DNA of 64,000 nt from Antedon bifida (GCA_963402885.1 OY727093.1:14191501-14255500), one strand, 5' to 3'; counted from the stretch's first letter, positions 1 through 14,559 are shown. A program made the numbers and translations. The notes: generated by a model from the sequence alone, not told the origin.

Positions 1-111
1 TGAATTGATTCGTTGACAACATAATCAACAGCGTTTATACTATGACTATGTGACGATACACGATTTCAGTTAAAATCAAGAACCGTTCACGACAATTCTA
101 TGAATTCTTAC

Positions 112-3100
112 CTAGAAATGCGAACAGTTTCCTTGTTTGCAAAATATTCAAGTATTTATGACGAATGATGAAGTCTGCACATACACCAGAGGTTAGAGTG
201 AAGAAGCAATCTGCAATACCTAGAATCGACATAAGCCATCCAGTCTAAATATTAATAAGAAGTCCAACTATATATCATTATATCCATGCCTATGCAATGG
301 TATGCATGTACTAGTACGACTTATTTTAGCAAAATACGTTACTTAATACTCTTACCGTTTCTAAGTCAAATCCAAATATTTCTGAGATAAATGTCGGAGC
401 TTCAGTAATAATAAAATAGAAACCAAAACAATAAGCAAGGTAAACAAGGACTATCGCCCAGACAGCCGACGATTTAATTATACTCAGCAATGGAACCGAT
501 ATGTTCTTTAAAAAACACAAAAAAAATAAATGATTTAGTGATTGACTACAATGTGTGTGAGGCCTTATAAATCTAGCCATATAAAGTGAAACCATGAATT
601 GTATGATACAATAGTAATAGCAGTGAACGCATAATATGCATTTATGTTAAAGATATTTCATGAATATGCCATTTTATTGTCGTAATAGTTATTTAATTTT
701 AATCAAAAATTGGATCGAAAACAAATTATTTACCTGAAAAAACTTTTGTCATTTTATAGGTGATAAGTGATTAACTTATTAAAACTAACAAAAATGACCA
801 ATTCAACATCTGATTTTATTCATTTTCATTTTTCATATTTATGGGGGACAATACATCTTAAAATTGTATTATGATACCTTGTCATTATTCTCTCCATCTC
901 CAGTGTCAAAACCTTTTAAGTATTCGACCTCGTTACTCGATATAAACGGATCTTCATCAGGAGTTTCGTAAATTAAAACAACCCATAATATTGCAGAAAC
1001 AGCTCCAAATGTACCTGGATTAAAATAAATGTGAATATTTCAATGATATTTACTATTATTATTATATTATGCACCATCATAATAAGGTAAGATTTTACTA
1101 ATCCTATAAACACAAACATACAAATCGTCTGTATAACGTCATATTTTATTCTTTTATTATATATTGTATGCCTAGTAATGATTTGTTTTTAAAGTTAAAC
1201 AAAATGTGGGTCCTACTACCACACAAAACATAATACAAACAAAGAAATTCAAATTGCTTGCAGGAAAGTTCTTGATCAGAGTATATGTCTATTATAAAAT
1301 CTGCGTTTAAAAAAATATAAAATTAAAAGGTAGTCGTACTGTATGTATAAAATGATAATGGCCAATTGTACGCAGAACAAATCCAAGCAGAAAGAGGGTT
1401 AGAGATGACCTCAGCTAAGGCCAAACCTACGAAACAATCGGTGATATCCATTAAGTTACAGTATAGAGATATTATAATCTCTATGGTTACAGTGAATAGA
1501 ATCAAGAATTAAAATCGTATAATACTTTAAGAAGTAGGTATCACAGATATTAAATCACCACGATTGATTTGGGTAGGAGGGTCGGCTTAGTCTAGATTCA
1601 AGATCGTAATTCAATACAAAAATTCATATATTTAACAAACAATTATAAAAACGAATCAGGTAGACTTTCATCACAGCCTATGTGATAATATCAAACAATG
1701 TTATAATTAGGCCTATATCCAGTAACGGTTCGTGCGATATTCCCATCATGGAATAATACAATTTCACGTATCTAAAAAAAATAAAATAATCCGTGTAGGT
1801 CTAAAGTGTATCAATGAAACTCTATTAACACGGAGTTACTGTGGACAAATGAACAAATCTTTTAAAGAAGATAATGAAAATAATTTACCAAAAAAAGCAA
1901 TGGATACAAGAGTACTCCGTTCATGTGGAACAGCCCACTTTCCCAGTGTCACCACCGTTGCCGCATTGTTTAATCCCTGAAAAGAAAAGTTTCCGCTCAA
2001 CCGCTTATCCGGTCTTCCATAGAGATATTGATAGTTCACTTTAATATGGGTCCTCGTTTTGTGTAAATAGTCATTACAGAAATAACAGATTATATAATCT
2101 TTAGTTTTGTTTTCCGCTTAACCTTTACCGCTATTTATTTACTCTTTCCTAGCAGTATAACTATAACTTATTACATTGCGAAAACAACCTTAAAATACAT
2201 GTGTCTCGGGCATTGAAATTGAATTCCATCATACAAAGAAAATAACATTGATTCAATGATGAATATTATTGATTTTCATTGCACTTTTAGGCCTACAACT
2301 AGAAAAAAATAATTTAAAAGAATTATTATTATTATTACCATCATTCTTATTACCACCATTATTATTATCATTATTAAACCAAAGAGTTAATAAATAATAT
2401 TCAAATGGAATTTTATTGCACTTCAATTACTCATTAATAATAATATAAGTAGATTATTCATACTAACCTGTGCCATGCCGTCTAATACACGTATAACTAT
2501 TAGAAGATTACTGCTAACTCCAGCTGCCCAAGGTATCAGTGCTGTAAGAATACTTGACGAAAGAAGTGAAAATAGATTAACTCGTTTTCCACCAAGTCTA
2601 CAAGCGATCCATCCTCCGGGAACGGGTGCTATGGTATAGCCATAGAAGAAACCACTAAGTATCATTTGACGTGTTTCTTCATCCCAGACGTAAGTTGGTA
2701 CCTATATTGACAACAACAAGATCGATTATGCCGTCCTTACCCATCATAGAGATTAATTTACAAAAAAAACTTCAATAAAAGTTATTATATAGGCCTACTA
2801 TGATATGATAAGTTTCTTTCTTCAATGTTCTCTTTACTTGGTACTTGATCCCTTTTTGCAGATAAACTGGGATCGGGTACAGGCGAAGCGTCAAGACAAA
2901 ATGTGCAAAAACGTATATATATAACAATTAAAAGAAAAACTGAGTAAAAACAAGGGTGAATTAAAACCCAATGCTTATTAAAAAAATACTAAAATGAAAG
3001 AAAAAACAAATCATGTTGTCAATGTGTTTAGACTTTGAAACCTACCTGTGTTGTCAAAGTGACATTTGAAGCGTCTTCTTCGGTCAAATTCTGAGTTTGG

Positions 3101-3195
3101 ACCATTTCGATTATGGCAATATTTATATTGACTCTCATGCATAGCAAACAAAATTTTATCATGGAACACATTCCCGCTACTAAAAAACGCTTCAT
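112..3195 (-). CDS. SLC17-like anion transporter, copy A (3' end beyond window)
   Basis: This is a major-facilitator transporter of the SLC17 family (sialin, vesicular glutamate and phosphate transporter relatives), inferred to move an organic anion across a membrane; the substrate cannot be read. Seven of nine exons are visible, each with GT/AG borders and matching phase: 3046-3195, 2468-2701, 1889-1976, 1340-1426, 878-1014, 356-505 and 112-244. Exons 8 and 9 lie left of base 1. Exon 1 starts MKRFLVAGM and carries the TM1 signature RVNINIAIIEMV, then N-glycosylation sites NLT and NVT. Exon 2 has GYTIAPVPGGWIACRLGGKR, very like the sialin TM2-TM3 loop, and exon 3 has VPHERSTL, matching the PPLERSKL segment of relatives. 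Exon 4 lacks three residues (LGG) present in the other copies. No break was seen in the visible exons. The start codon sits almost at TM1, giving a very short cytoplasmic N terminus. Confidence 0.85.
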
Positions 3196-4349
3196 GTTGA
3201 CAATTTCGCTGATTTCGCTGACAATTCAATCCGGGATCCAACCCTATCCGTTATTCCTTTTTAAAATTGACTCTAGAATAATGTCTACCGGTTAGCAGCC
3301 TTGATATGCCATTGATCGACTGGTATGGGAGTACGGTCGACTTGAATGGATTTGAATAATGGACGTTTCAAAAGACGATTCCCAGTGCTGTATCTCCACA
3401 GTTTCCGAGGTATCATAGGAATATTTGAGAATACAGCATATAATTCATATCACATGCGGTGCCTGTATCATGTATAGGTTAGGTTAAGGGTTAGGTTACT
3501 ACTAGATACAATAAATGTGATGTTGTATTACCAAATATATTCCTTATGATACTTCGGAACAGTACAGAGAATCGGCTCAGCTGTCAAAAGGGCAGTCTTT
3601 TTAGTTTAAACCATGTAGATTATGTCGTATCGTTTAACACCTTCTTTATAGCAACTTTATTTAAAAACGTTGGTGTTTTTCACAAGGCCGTTACTTACTA
3701 CAAAACTATTTATACTATTACACAAGTTATCATTTACATTACATATGATGAAAAAAAAAAATGATTTCATGAAAAACATATTTATAATTGCGCTAGCTCA
3801 TTGAGAATACCAGTATGCAGTATATACGATTCATTCAAATAATTCGGTGGAAGTATGTGAGAGTGGCTAAGGACACTTGAAGGATCCGTGACCCGTGACG
3901 GCGGAGAAAGTTTATACAGCAATTCAGTTTGCTTCTGTTTAGGCCTAATCCCGTCACCGTCACGGGTTTTTGTTTGTTTTTTGTTATATTTCTGTCTTGA
4001 CGAAATAAAGGAAAAGAAATGAAATTAAACGAAATTGTGTTCAGAATAAATACGACACTCATATTTACTTTTTACCTTTTAATATTGAACACTGTGTTGT
4101 TTCTTGTCTGTTTACAATGCATGTTCAAACGATGAAAAAAATTTTTTGTAATAGAATAAATTTTCAATAAAACAGAGTGAAAAATATAGATAGGTTCTTG
4201 TTTTGAAATACTGAATGTAGCCTAATTAAAGTCAAACAAATTTAGCAATCCCGTTGGCTTTCAAATTAAAGTAGCAATGATGGAATGCTAATAATGGTAA
4301 TATCTTATCAGACCAATCAATATGTAACGTATCACTCATTGTAAGTTCA
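3196..4349. other. Intergenic spacer between copies A and B
   Basis: No gene is visible here. Short open frames are not supported by splice sites or family resemblance. A direct match of about 15 bp (gacccgtgacgg / cccgtcaccgtcacggg) forms a weak inverted repeat near 3888-3966, and one TAGGCCTA octamer lies near 3944. Confidence 0.6.
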
Positions 4350-7300
4350 CTATTCAGTATCTTTTATACTTTCATAAGATACTTGTTTGGATATGTTTTC
4401 GATGGAATGGAACTGCTCCTCTGCTTTTGCAAACAACAAAAATATCGTCAGTCCAAACAACTGTATTCCCGCAGTTATCTTAAACATCAAGTACCACTGA
4501 TCATGTGTGTTCTGAAAATTAATAGTAATAAAATGGTGATAATAACTAAATGGATAGGAACCAAAGTTACACATGTAATCCTGCAATACAGAGTGATTAA
4601 TACAATAATTTGCAAACTTACCTTTTTCTTTATTAATGCAGCAAATATTGTCGGTCCAACAAACCCAGTACTACTTGCTAAACATGACATGATTCCTACG
4701 ATTACTGATGAATAATGCTTCGTTATGTCCAATACGTTCGCCATAAAACACGTATTATAACATCCTAGTAACCCGAATGCTAGTATTAGCATAATCAGAC
4801 ATACTATAGCACTGTCTTGGAAAAATCCTAAACAACTAAGTAAGAAAGCAGATAACCCCATACCTAAGAAAGAGAAATATATTAGTAAATGATTCTCATT
4901 CTTTGCTTTTCAGTTTTCTTTCTAATACTGAAACCTTGCTAGTATATTTATTCCATAAAACAATAAATATACAAGTGCTAAATTGAATTGTATTCTTTAA
5001 AAAATATGGAACAATAAAAAGATAATCACAATTTACAAAGATAAAATGTATATCAAAAGTAAAATGTATATTTTAAAAAAAATGAAAATACTAAATAATA
5101 GTTTTTAAAGTAGTTCAGCTGCTGCCTTTGTGGATTTTATGGAGAGTTTTTCTAACTTTCGTAAGAAGTGTTTAAGGTGTTATAGACTTTCGACAGCATA
5201 GTAGAATTAGAAATAATACTATAATAAAACGTTCGGCGTTTTCCGAAATGTATAATACTCAAAAATAGGTTAATATTGTAATAGCATAAAGGCCTAATAC
5301 TTCCTATGAACAAAGATGTTTTCTAAATAATAAATATATGAACATTTACTGCAAACTGCGTTCAATTTCCTTGCTTGCAAAATAGTCAACTTTTCACGGC
5401 GAATAAAGAAGTCAGCACATACACCAGAGAGTAGGGCCAATACGCATTCCACAATACCTAGAATCGACATTACCCATCCAACCTGTAAATATAAGTTACC
5501 ATCATTCGCGTCCCACAACAACCTTTCTTTTCAAGTAACTGCACGACTCGCATTTTCCTTATTGCAAAATATACCATTTGAATACTTACCGTTTTTATAT
5601 CAAATTTTAAGACTTCTGAGATAAAGATTGGTGCTTCAGTAATAATGAAATAGAAACCAAACACGTTGCTAGTGAAAGCAATGACTACCGCCCAAACAGC
5701 TGACGACTTCAGTATACTCAACCATGGAACCGAAGTGCTCTATTATAAAAAGCGGAATGATAATGTTTATTATTTACGTTTTTGATTAACTAACATGTTT
5801 CATACAAACTATATATATATCACAATCTTCATTTTAGTGTTGTGTAGCAATAGTGCTAGGTGCAATTGTTAGTTAGGTAATTACAACAATAAATTCGTAT
5901 TATAAATAACGGGAAGAAGAAAACTAGAAATAAATACATAGGCCATGGAGAGAGGATGGGACAGAGTATAATGGAGGCGTGTAAACATTTTACATTATTA
6001 TACCATACCTTATTTTTCTCTTCATCTTTAGTGTCTAAACCTTTCAAATATTCGACCTCATTACTCGATATATACGGATCTTCATCAGGAGTTTCGTAAA
6101 TAATGAAAGTCCATAATATTGCAGTAACAGCTCCAATGGCACCTAAATAAAATTCAATTTAATTATTCCGAAGAAAAATATATCAATCGTTTGAAAATAT
6201 AAATAATTTTTACAAAAATAATATTGTTCAAGTTACTGTATGTATAAAATGACAACGGCCATCCACCGAGTTTATAATCAGAACAAATCCAACCGGACAG
6301 TGGGTTACAGATAACCTCAGCTAAAGCCACACCTGTATAACAAGACGGTTCAATATGTAGTTTGGTGTGAAGTGAATAGAAGACAAAAATGACTATTCAT
6401 CTTTTATTCATCAAAAATTATAAAATAACAGGAATAAATACAGTTTAAGAGGGGCAGAGGACATAACAGAATAAAACGCTAAGAACAGGAAACAATTGCA
6501 CAATGCCATTATAAACTGATCAATGTGTAGGCCTACTAGTTACCTCCCAGGTCAGACTTGTATTTTGCATTCCATATTGTGTATTATAGGGCTGATTCAC
6601 TTAGATCTTTGAAGTACCAACTTATTCTAATAATTTACAATTGAATCTTTTACATTGGAGGTCATTATGAGATGGTCAACTTCTCAGATTTGTAAATGTG
6701 AGCTCTAAATATATTTGGCTCAAAAGGGACACATAACTAAAAAATTCAATTTTTCCTGGCCTATCAAGACAAACAATATCTGGCTTAAGATTAGTACAAG
6801 TGATATCGGGAGAGGTTAGTTCCCCCTGCCACGGAGAGACTCGACATCAGCAAAGACCTCGCCCACCTGTCGAATATTCACGAATAGATCCCAATAGGCT
6901 TTGATTTCTTTATTTCCTCATTAGTATATTACGCTGATCTTATATAAGCTACGATATCAAATATTTATAAGCCTATCTATTTACCAAAAAAAGCAATGGA
7001 TACAAGTGTACTTCGTTCATGTGGAACAGACCAGTTTGCCAGTATACTCAGCATTGCCGGATTGTGTAATCCCTGAAAAAACACAACGAATATTATTATT
7101 TTCCCTTTGTCGTCTTATATTGTTGCATTGTGTAATCAATAGAAAGAACGACTTCAGATTTAATTATAAATAAATTCATATAAAACATATTGTTCGATAT
7201 ATAAGATATTTCAGTTCAGCAAGAGCAACACAAATTATTCCGAAAATACGTAACTACAATTATACAGAGAGACTGAAATACTTAAAACTGCCAACACTAT

Positions 7301-8174
7301 CTTTCAGAAGACAGCGGGCCGATATGCTTCAAATATTTAAAATGATGCGAGGTATCAAAAGTATCGAATGCAAGACAGAATAATTATGTTCTCTATAAGA
7401 ACTATAAATTGTTTGAGCTCTTTGCGAAAATATGATTGAGTCTCAAAATGTAAATAATAATAATAATTTAAAACCACACTAAAAAAGCACTGGTCTAACC
7501 CGTTAAAATACAGCCCATATAAGAAGAATATGTTCTAGTCACGAGGGGCACAGAAGCATTAAGTCTTAAAATCCATGTAGATCCAGGTAGGTAGGTAGAT
7601 ATTTGGCATCAATTTATAAAACTGATGAAAGTCCAAATTACAAGTTTTGCTACTAACCTGTGCCAGGCCATCGAATACATATAGAACTATTAAAAAATTA
7701 CTGCTAACTCCAGCTGCCCAAGGTATCAGTGCTGTAAGAATACTTGAAGAAAGAAGTGAAAATAGATTAACTCGTTTTCCACCAAGTCTGTGCGTCACCA
7801 ATCCTCCAAGAAGTGCTGATACGCTAAATCCATAGTAAGCAGCACCAAGTATCATTTGACATGTTTTTTCATCCCAGGCATATCTTGGTATCTATTGACA
7901 ACAAAAATAGCAGGTTGGTTTATATATCATGAACGCCCTGGGATTTCATGTTTGCATTTTGATCAAGAAAAACGAAGATGGTGCTTACCTTGGCATCAAT
8001 TATTTCATTATACCTTGCAGCTGATGTCTTTGTCACAGTTTCATTAAATTCGTCCCTCTCTGTCGAATTCCTAGTTTGAACCATTTCGATTATGGCAATA
8101 TTAATATTCACTCTCGTGCTAAACAAATAAAACTTTAGCATGGTACAGATTCCAGCTACTAAATAACGCTTCAT
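4350..8174 (-). CDS. SLC17-like anion transporter, copy B (complete, 474 aa)
   Basis: A complete nine-exon SLC17 family transporter. Exons on the minus strand are 7989-8174, 7658-7891, 6985-7072, 6237-6332, 6009-6142, 5590-5739, 5350-5482, 4622-4863 and 4350-4511; they sum to 1425 bp with consistent phases and no internal stop. The protein opens MKRYLVAGICTMLKFYL, with the TM1 motif RVNINIAIIEMV, the loop LGGLVTHRLGGKR, VPHERSTL, and the C-terminal LDITKHYSSVIVGIMSCL helix shared with sialin-type proteins. The last exon ends in a polar tail with EQFHSIENISKQ. About 12 membrane helices are expected from the family. Length fits the family (about 460-560 aa), with the N-terminal tail unusually short. 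Substrate and membrane (lysosomal, vesicular or plasma) are not determinable. B and F resemble each other more than the C/D/E group in exon 1 (FSTRVNIN) and in exon 6 (STSVPWLSILK). Confidence 0.9.
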
Positions 8175-9056
8175 ATTTACGATTTAGCAAATGATTTGTG
8201 TACGATACATGCTAATTTATTTTACTTCATTTGTGTTAATATTCCATTTAACTGGTAATTTTGTAAACGTGGTGAATTCTTCAATTTATTGTTTACAACC
8301 ACAAATGAATTTGAATAAAAATAACATACTGTACCAGCATATCTATTAGTCTACATTATATTGTTTATTAGACCATGGATACTTTGGTCTGATGACTGTA
8401 TACAGTATACAGTAAGCTATCCGTACATTTATAAAGTTAAACAATCATCCGATACACGTTGTCCGTATGCCGAAGTGTTTTACATTTTATATCATTTTGC
8501 AGAATAAAAGAATACATTTGAGTTAGGCCTATTCAATAATAGTAAACACATATTTGCATTAAATGCCTCTATTTAGTCGCGTGGACGCGGCTCAATAGTT
8601 CACTATGTCGTCGGTCGGTCTGTCTGTCGGTCCGGTATCACTATGCGTTTTATCGCTTTTCTGTACTTTTTTGTTTTGATGTACAGAAAAGTTTTAAAGT
8701 ACATTACTTTTTGAAAGTTTATTTTTTTCTGAGAGCACGCGACTTATGGCTGTTGGCCTTGTTTTTATTAAACGAACTGTATACAAATTATGAAAACTAC
8801 AATAAAGTAAATGCATTTCTTTCATGACTTCAATTTTAATTTGGCTATGCCTGTTTTGTATAGTTAAATCGAGATTCAACAAGTCATTGAATTTGGCATA
8901 TTTATATTATATATAATTCAACAAGAAATATAAAAAATAAAGAGACATAGGCCTGCATAAGCAAAAAACAAGGAATCCTGTTGCACTCTTCATATTGAAC
9001 CAATCTGTGTAACGTATCTATCATTGTAAGTTGGAATATGCCAATCAATAAGTTCA
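8175..9056. other. Intergenic spacer between copies B and C
   Basis: No gene seen. A low-complexity run of gtcggtctgtctgtcggtcc lies near 8610-8635, between two short inverted pieces (tagtcgcgtgg near 8574 and cacgcgactta near 8737), suggesting an old, poorly preserved repeat. TAGGCCTA occurs near 8525. Confidence 0.5.
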
Positions 9057-12000
9057 CTATTCAGTGTCTTTTATACTGTCATATTTCATTTCTTGTTTGG
9101 ATATGTTTTCTTCGATGGAATGGAACTGCTCCTCTGCTTTTGCAAACAACAAAAATATCGTCAATCCAAACAACTGTATTACCGCAATTATCTTAAACAT
9201 CAAGTACCACTGACCATGTGTGTTCTGAAAATTAATAATTACAATATGGTGATAATAACTAAATGGATAGGAACAGAAGAGGTTCCATTAATGTAAGCAT
9301 ACAGTGATTAATATTAGCAAACTTACTTTTTTCTTTAATAATGCAGCAAATAATTTGTCCCAATAAACCCAGTACTACTTGCTAAACATGACATGATTCC
9401 TACAATCACTGATGAATAATGCTTCGTTATGTCCAATACGTTCGCCGTGAAACAAGTATAACATCCTAGTAACCCGAATGCTAGTATTAGCGTATTCAGG
9501 CATAATATCTTATATCATAAAATCCTATACAAATAAGTAAGAAAGCAGATAACCCCATACCTAAGAAAGAGAAATATTATATTAGTGAATGATTCTCATT
9601 CTTGGTTGTCATTCTAATTCCGAAACACTATTACGATACAATGTCAACATTGTGAAAAAAATACGAACTCAGAGGCAAGAAATTTGGACACTCAAATATA
9701 GGTATCGTTCACTACAACAAGTATTTGTATTCAAGTTGTTATTATCCATGTGTCGTATGTTAAAGTAAACTTTGTTTTCGTCTAAATGCTTGGCAATACT
9801 CAATTATTATAAGGCTTATATTGAATAGAATATAACTTCTTAAAATGAGTGACTTTTTTTCCATAATAAATCTATGAACGTTTACTGAGAATTGTGAACA
9901 GTTTCCTTGCTTGCAAAATAGTCAACTTTTCACAGCGAATAAAGAAGTCAGCACATACACCAGATAGTAGGCAGAATAAGCATTCCACAATGCCTAGAAT
10001 CGACATAAGCCACCCAATCTGTAAAATTTAAGGTATATTATACAATCGAATTTGAACTATACCACGAACTCTCCAGTGGTCTAATGGTTAGGACATCTGC
10101 ATATCAAGCAGGAACGTTCCGAATCTCGGTTGGGACGGCTTTTTCTCACATTCTCACAGATTTTCTCATCTTTATCGTTTTAAATTAATTAATATTCAGT
10201 ATATCCCCGGCCGTCTAGAATTCTTCTATGCCTATGTAAGGTATTACAATAAAGGCCTTTGTCACAACAACCAGATTGTCACCGTCAACTCTTATTTCCA
10301 TTTTGCATCTATTATAGACTTACGGTTTTTAAATTAAACCCTAAGACTTCTGAGATAAAGATTGGTACTTCAGTAATAATTAAAAAAAACCAAACATGCT
10401 GCTAGCGTAAGCAATGACTACCGCCCAAACAGCTGACGACTTCAGTATACTCAACCATGGAACCGATATTTTCTATATGAAAAAAAAATATATAGGCCTA
10501 TATATATAAAATTGTTATTTTTATACATCTAATGTTATGTTTGCTATATATTTATCAGACTCATCACCTTTCATACAACTTCATACAAAATATATAAACC
10601 TTACCTTATTTTTCTCTTAGTGTCAAAACCTTAAGTATACCACCTCGTTTCTCGATATACACGGATCTTTATCAGAAGTTTCGTAAATTAAAACAGCCCA
10701 TAATATTGCAGTAACAACTCCAAAGGCACCTAAATAAAATGAATTGTTTCCAATTTCAGGGGTGAAAACGTAACCTCCTATAGGCAGAGGTAATGTCAAT
10801 AATAGTTTGGTTCACTTTAAACAATAAATAAAAATAAGTAAAATACAAAAATGATATTGTTCAAGTTACTGTATGTATAAAATGACAACGGCCATCCACC
10901 GAGTTTGTAAGCAGAACAAATCCAACCAGACAGTGTGTTACAGATAACCTCATCTAAAGCCACACCTGTATAAAAGCTAACGATCACAAGCAAATAAGTT
11001 TTAATGTCTATTTACCGAAATAGGCAATGGATACAAGTGTACTTCGTTCATGTGGAACAGACCAGCTTGCCAGTATACTGAATGTTGCCGGATTGTGTAA
11101 TCCTTGAAAAACACCATAAATATTATTATTTTCCTTTCTTTTGAGGTCTTATATTGTGTATCTCTATGATTCTTCAGATAATTAAATATTAGTAAATATA
11201 AGCAAAAAAGTTTTTTCTAAAACCAACTATGCATCGTTCAATCTGGAATAAAACTAACCTGTGCCATGCCGTCTAGTACACGTAGAACTATTAGAAGATC
11301 AGTGCTAACTCCAGCTGACCAAGGTATCAGTGCTGTAAGAATACTTGACGAAAGAAGTGAAAATAGATTAACTCGTTTCCCACCTAGTCTGTGCGTCACC
11401 AATCCTCCAAGAAGTGCTGATACGCTATACCCGTAGTAAACAGCACCAAGTATCATTTGACGTGTTTTTTCATCCCAGGCGTACCTTGGTATCTATTGGT
11501 AATAACAAAATTGGTCAAAAAAGGGTCACATCTATGTCATCCTTCTGTGATACGTAGGCCTATACCCATCATGCATGTGGAGATTATTTTACAACAGAAA
11601 ATTCGCTAAATAAATCATTTGTAGACAATCAGTGCAATTATTATTTACAGTTAAACACACAATATAACATAATATTTAGATTATACAAGCATAGCATAGC
11701 CTAGCCACTTTTCCACAAGTTTAGCTTTGCCAGATGTTCAGATTCTAAACGTAGGCTTGTACCCACTTTCCCCACACGTTTAGCATGACGTGCTTAGCTT
11801 TACCTGATGTTTAGATTCTAAACGTATCTTGTACCCACGTTTCAAGTTTAGCTTGATACATGCTAGCTTTGCCAGGTTATTGACGATGGGATTAACATAC
11901 AAAACATTAATTCAAATAAACAAAAGCAATAATAATTTTGTTTTGAAGCTTTAATACAATTTTCGAACTTTTTGGGGAAACATTTCTCGAGGAGAAGTTT

Positions 12001-12349
12001 ACCCCTTTATAAGATTACCTCAAACAAAGGGAATTTCATAGTTTTTGCCTACTCGCAATCTTAAAAACTTGCACTCCAATTTAAGAAAAACATAAAAGAA
12101 ATACATTGTGTAAAATCCTATAGATTTCTTCATTTGATAAATTATAGGCCTACGTTAATTTATTTTTAAGCATACCTCTGTGTTAATGATTTTAGACCGT
12201 GTAGCCTTTTTTGTTAGAGTGACATTTAAAGCGTTATCTCCGGTAGAATTTTGAACCATTTCGATTATGGCAATATTGAGATTCAGTCTCATGCATAGCA
12301 AACACACCTTTACCATGGAACACATTCCAGCTACAAGATAACGCTTCAT
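9057..12349 (-). pseudogene. SLC17-like transporter copy C, pseudogene
   Basis: All nine exon equivalents of the array are present in order, from MKRYLVAGMCSMVKVCLLC (exon 1, 12176-12349) and exon 2 (11261-11493) to the terminal exon (9057-9227), so this was a whole gene. It is now broken. Exon 5 (10610-10734) has lost bases near 10628 and 10635, giving an early stop after VVYL. Exon 6 has a one-base loss in a homopolymer near 10383-10392 that also leads to a stop. Exon 8 has a deletion near 9507-9530 and a single-base loss near 9357. Splice sites are mostly kept, so a transcript may still form. Intron and flank sequence is very close to copies D and E, making this a recent casualty of the youngest expansion. 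The TATA-like element upstream is intact. Confidence 0.88.
10070..10271 (+). repeat. tRNA-derived SINE in intron 6 of copy C
   Basis: A tRNA-like head (A-box-like TGGTCTAATGGTTAGGA, B-box-like GTTCCGAATCTC, and a 5-bp anticodon-like arm around ATATCAA) is followed by an unrelated body ending in aataaaggcctttgtcacaac. The same unit sits at the same intronic place in copies D, E and G, so it was inserted before those duplications. It lacks a foldable acceptor stem and is not a working tRNA. Confidence 0.65.
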
Positions 12350-13440
12350 ATTGGCGATGTTGTATGGTGCCTACAACACTGAATCCACTCCTGCTGCTCG
12401 TTATATAGGCGCTAACTTAGAATTTCCACACTGAAAGAGTGAGCTCAAATTTTACAACAACGTTTTAATTTGTGTTTTCAATACACCTACGCGTCGGTTT
12501 TTAAGCGGTTACAGTATATCGTTTGTATGCATTGATGAATTTAAATAATATATAAAAAGTAGTCCTTCAAGTGGAAAGTAGATACACAAAGCCTATATTG
12601 TACAGTAGCTAATCTGATATATTTAAGAGATGACCAATGATCATTTTCAACAAATAATTAGAATTAGAATAAGATTAATTCAATAAAAAGTTAAATAGCT
12701 CCAAAACCCAGAATTCGAATCCCATTACGTAGTGCTATATCGCGTGCTAGTATCAGGGTCACAAACTTTTTTTTTCTTTTTGGGTGAGTCGACCCGCATT
12801 TATTCTTTCGATTAGTACATTATAGAATATCTATAATTATATATATAAAATGTTCATTAATATGTTTTTATCTATTTATTACAAACATAATTCTAATTTT
12901 CTTATGTGATATTTCCATAACTATGTTTTAGTTTATACACATGATTATAGAATTTTATTTTAACATTTCTTCTTAAAAACAATTATAATCCTCTTATGAT
13001 GTGTTTATACACATTTATTTTTGTATAAATCTATAAAATACAATTATAATTTAATTTGAATGCAATTAGTTCAACTAATAGTTCGTTGTTTCTAATACTT
13101 TATCTTATACTTTGGTTTTGTTCTCTTTTCTGTCTGATACATTATTGTATCTCGTTGTTATTTGCATTATATATGTAATAAATGCTCTAATACAAATTCA
13201 TGAATGTTCTATTCTCTTTTTGCTGATTCTTCATTCACATGATATTCATTTTCTTTTAATGTAGTGATTGATTTCAAAACAAAACAAAGACCAACTATTG
13301 TCGATTTCTTTCCAAGTCTCTCAATAATACGAACTCGAATACGAGAATTCTTTAAATAGATATTAAGACGGCTGCAGCCACCAACAACTACATGCTTAAA
13401 GATATATTTTCGCCCTATGAACACATCTATATCACTTATA
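12350..13440. other. Intergenic spacer between copies C and D, proximal part
   Basis: AT-rich and without a gene. It aligns by eye with the spacer upstream of copy D (18000-18660) and, around 13260-13425, with 20070-20200 (shared text gatttctttccaagtctctc), showing that duplication units included flanking DNA. Confidence 0.6.
12401..12407 (-). promoter_or_regulatory. TATA-like box upstream of copy C
   Basis: TATATAA on the minus strand, about 52 bp upstream of the ATG. The surrounding block (TAGCGCCTATATAACGAG) is kept in copies C, D and E but not recognisable in B or F. Confidence 0.5.
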
Positions 13441-13444
13441 TGCT

Positions 13445-13614
<170 letters not shown>

Positions 13615-13783
13615 CAATGATGTTGCGTAGCACTGTGTAAATTATATATAAATCCCGCCAGAGACATTTTTTCATACAACTAAAAAAAAAAAAAAATACG
13701 GAACTTTCGCCAATGAGCTATGCTCGACGCGATTATGAGATCATGTTCCGAATATGAGCACTGTTTCTATAATTTACAGTATG

Positions 13784-13814
<31 letters not shown>

Positions 13815-13825
13815 CTTATATCCCT

Positions 13826-14320
13826 CACGAAGAAGGAGCCCACGCATGTATTTTAAATTGCAAACAAATTCCAGGCAAAACGCCTACTAAAGCTCATTTA
13901 CGAGAACTGGTCATGTTGATTTTAACCAACCACAAAAATGGTGCCATCTTTTGCAAATTTATTTATGGGACAATTTGAGGCCAATTTTCTGTCCCTCCAA
14001 ACTAATAAACCACTTGTTTGGTTTAGATACATTGACGACATCTTCATGATCTGGACCCATGGTGAAGATAATTTGGAATCTTTTCTTCTCAATATTAATT
14101 CAGCCCACCTAACTATCAAATTTACAGCTAACAAATCCACTAGTAGCGTTGATTTTTTGGACACTATAGTGACCATAGAAAATGGTACACTCAAAACTGA
14201 CCTATTCCGTAAACCCACGGATAAAAATATGTACCTGCTCCCTAGCAGTTGTCATCCCCGACACTGTACTAAAAACATACAGTCAAGCATTACGTATCAG
14301 ACGTATCTGTTCGTCAGATT
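13826..14320 (+). mobile_element. Penelope-like element fragment (reverse transcriptase part)
   Basis: A remnant of a Penelope-like retroelement. The frame from 13938 reads PSFANLFMGQFEANFL, then the reverse transcriptase catalytic block RYIDDIFMIW, and further on SVDFLDTIV, LFRKPTDKNMYL and SCHPRHCTKNI, all typical of this class. Upstream, TPTKAHLRELVMLILTN belongs to the same family. It is a partial copy without the GIY-YIG end. It lies in the spacer between copies C and D, after the TA microsatellite. Confidence 0.82.
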
Positions 14321-14559
14321 TAGATTGACAAAATGGCCTATTAAAAGTCTAATTTTAATAATCTTTATTTTCATGTTTTTGGGGACAATACATCTTTAAA
14401 TACGCTATAGTACTGCTTAAAATCATTTGTAATCTGTGTCTTTAAGCAACGGTTAGACAATCTATTAGGTTTAGGCCATGCATATTTACATTTAACTAGC
14501 ATGTGCTCTTCATTTTCGACACTTTCTTTAGGCCACAAACTTAATAACCTTCTCGACAG

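Noticed and set aside
10070-10145. tRNA gene with anticodon-like ATC
   Set aside because: No pairing acceptor stem, poor T arm, and it is the head of a longer unit repeated at the same intronic site in paralogues.
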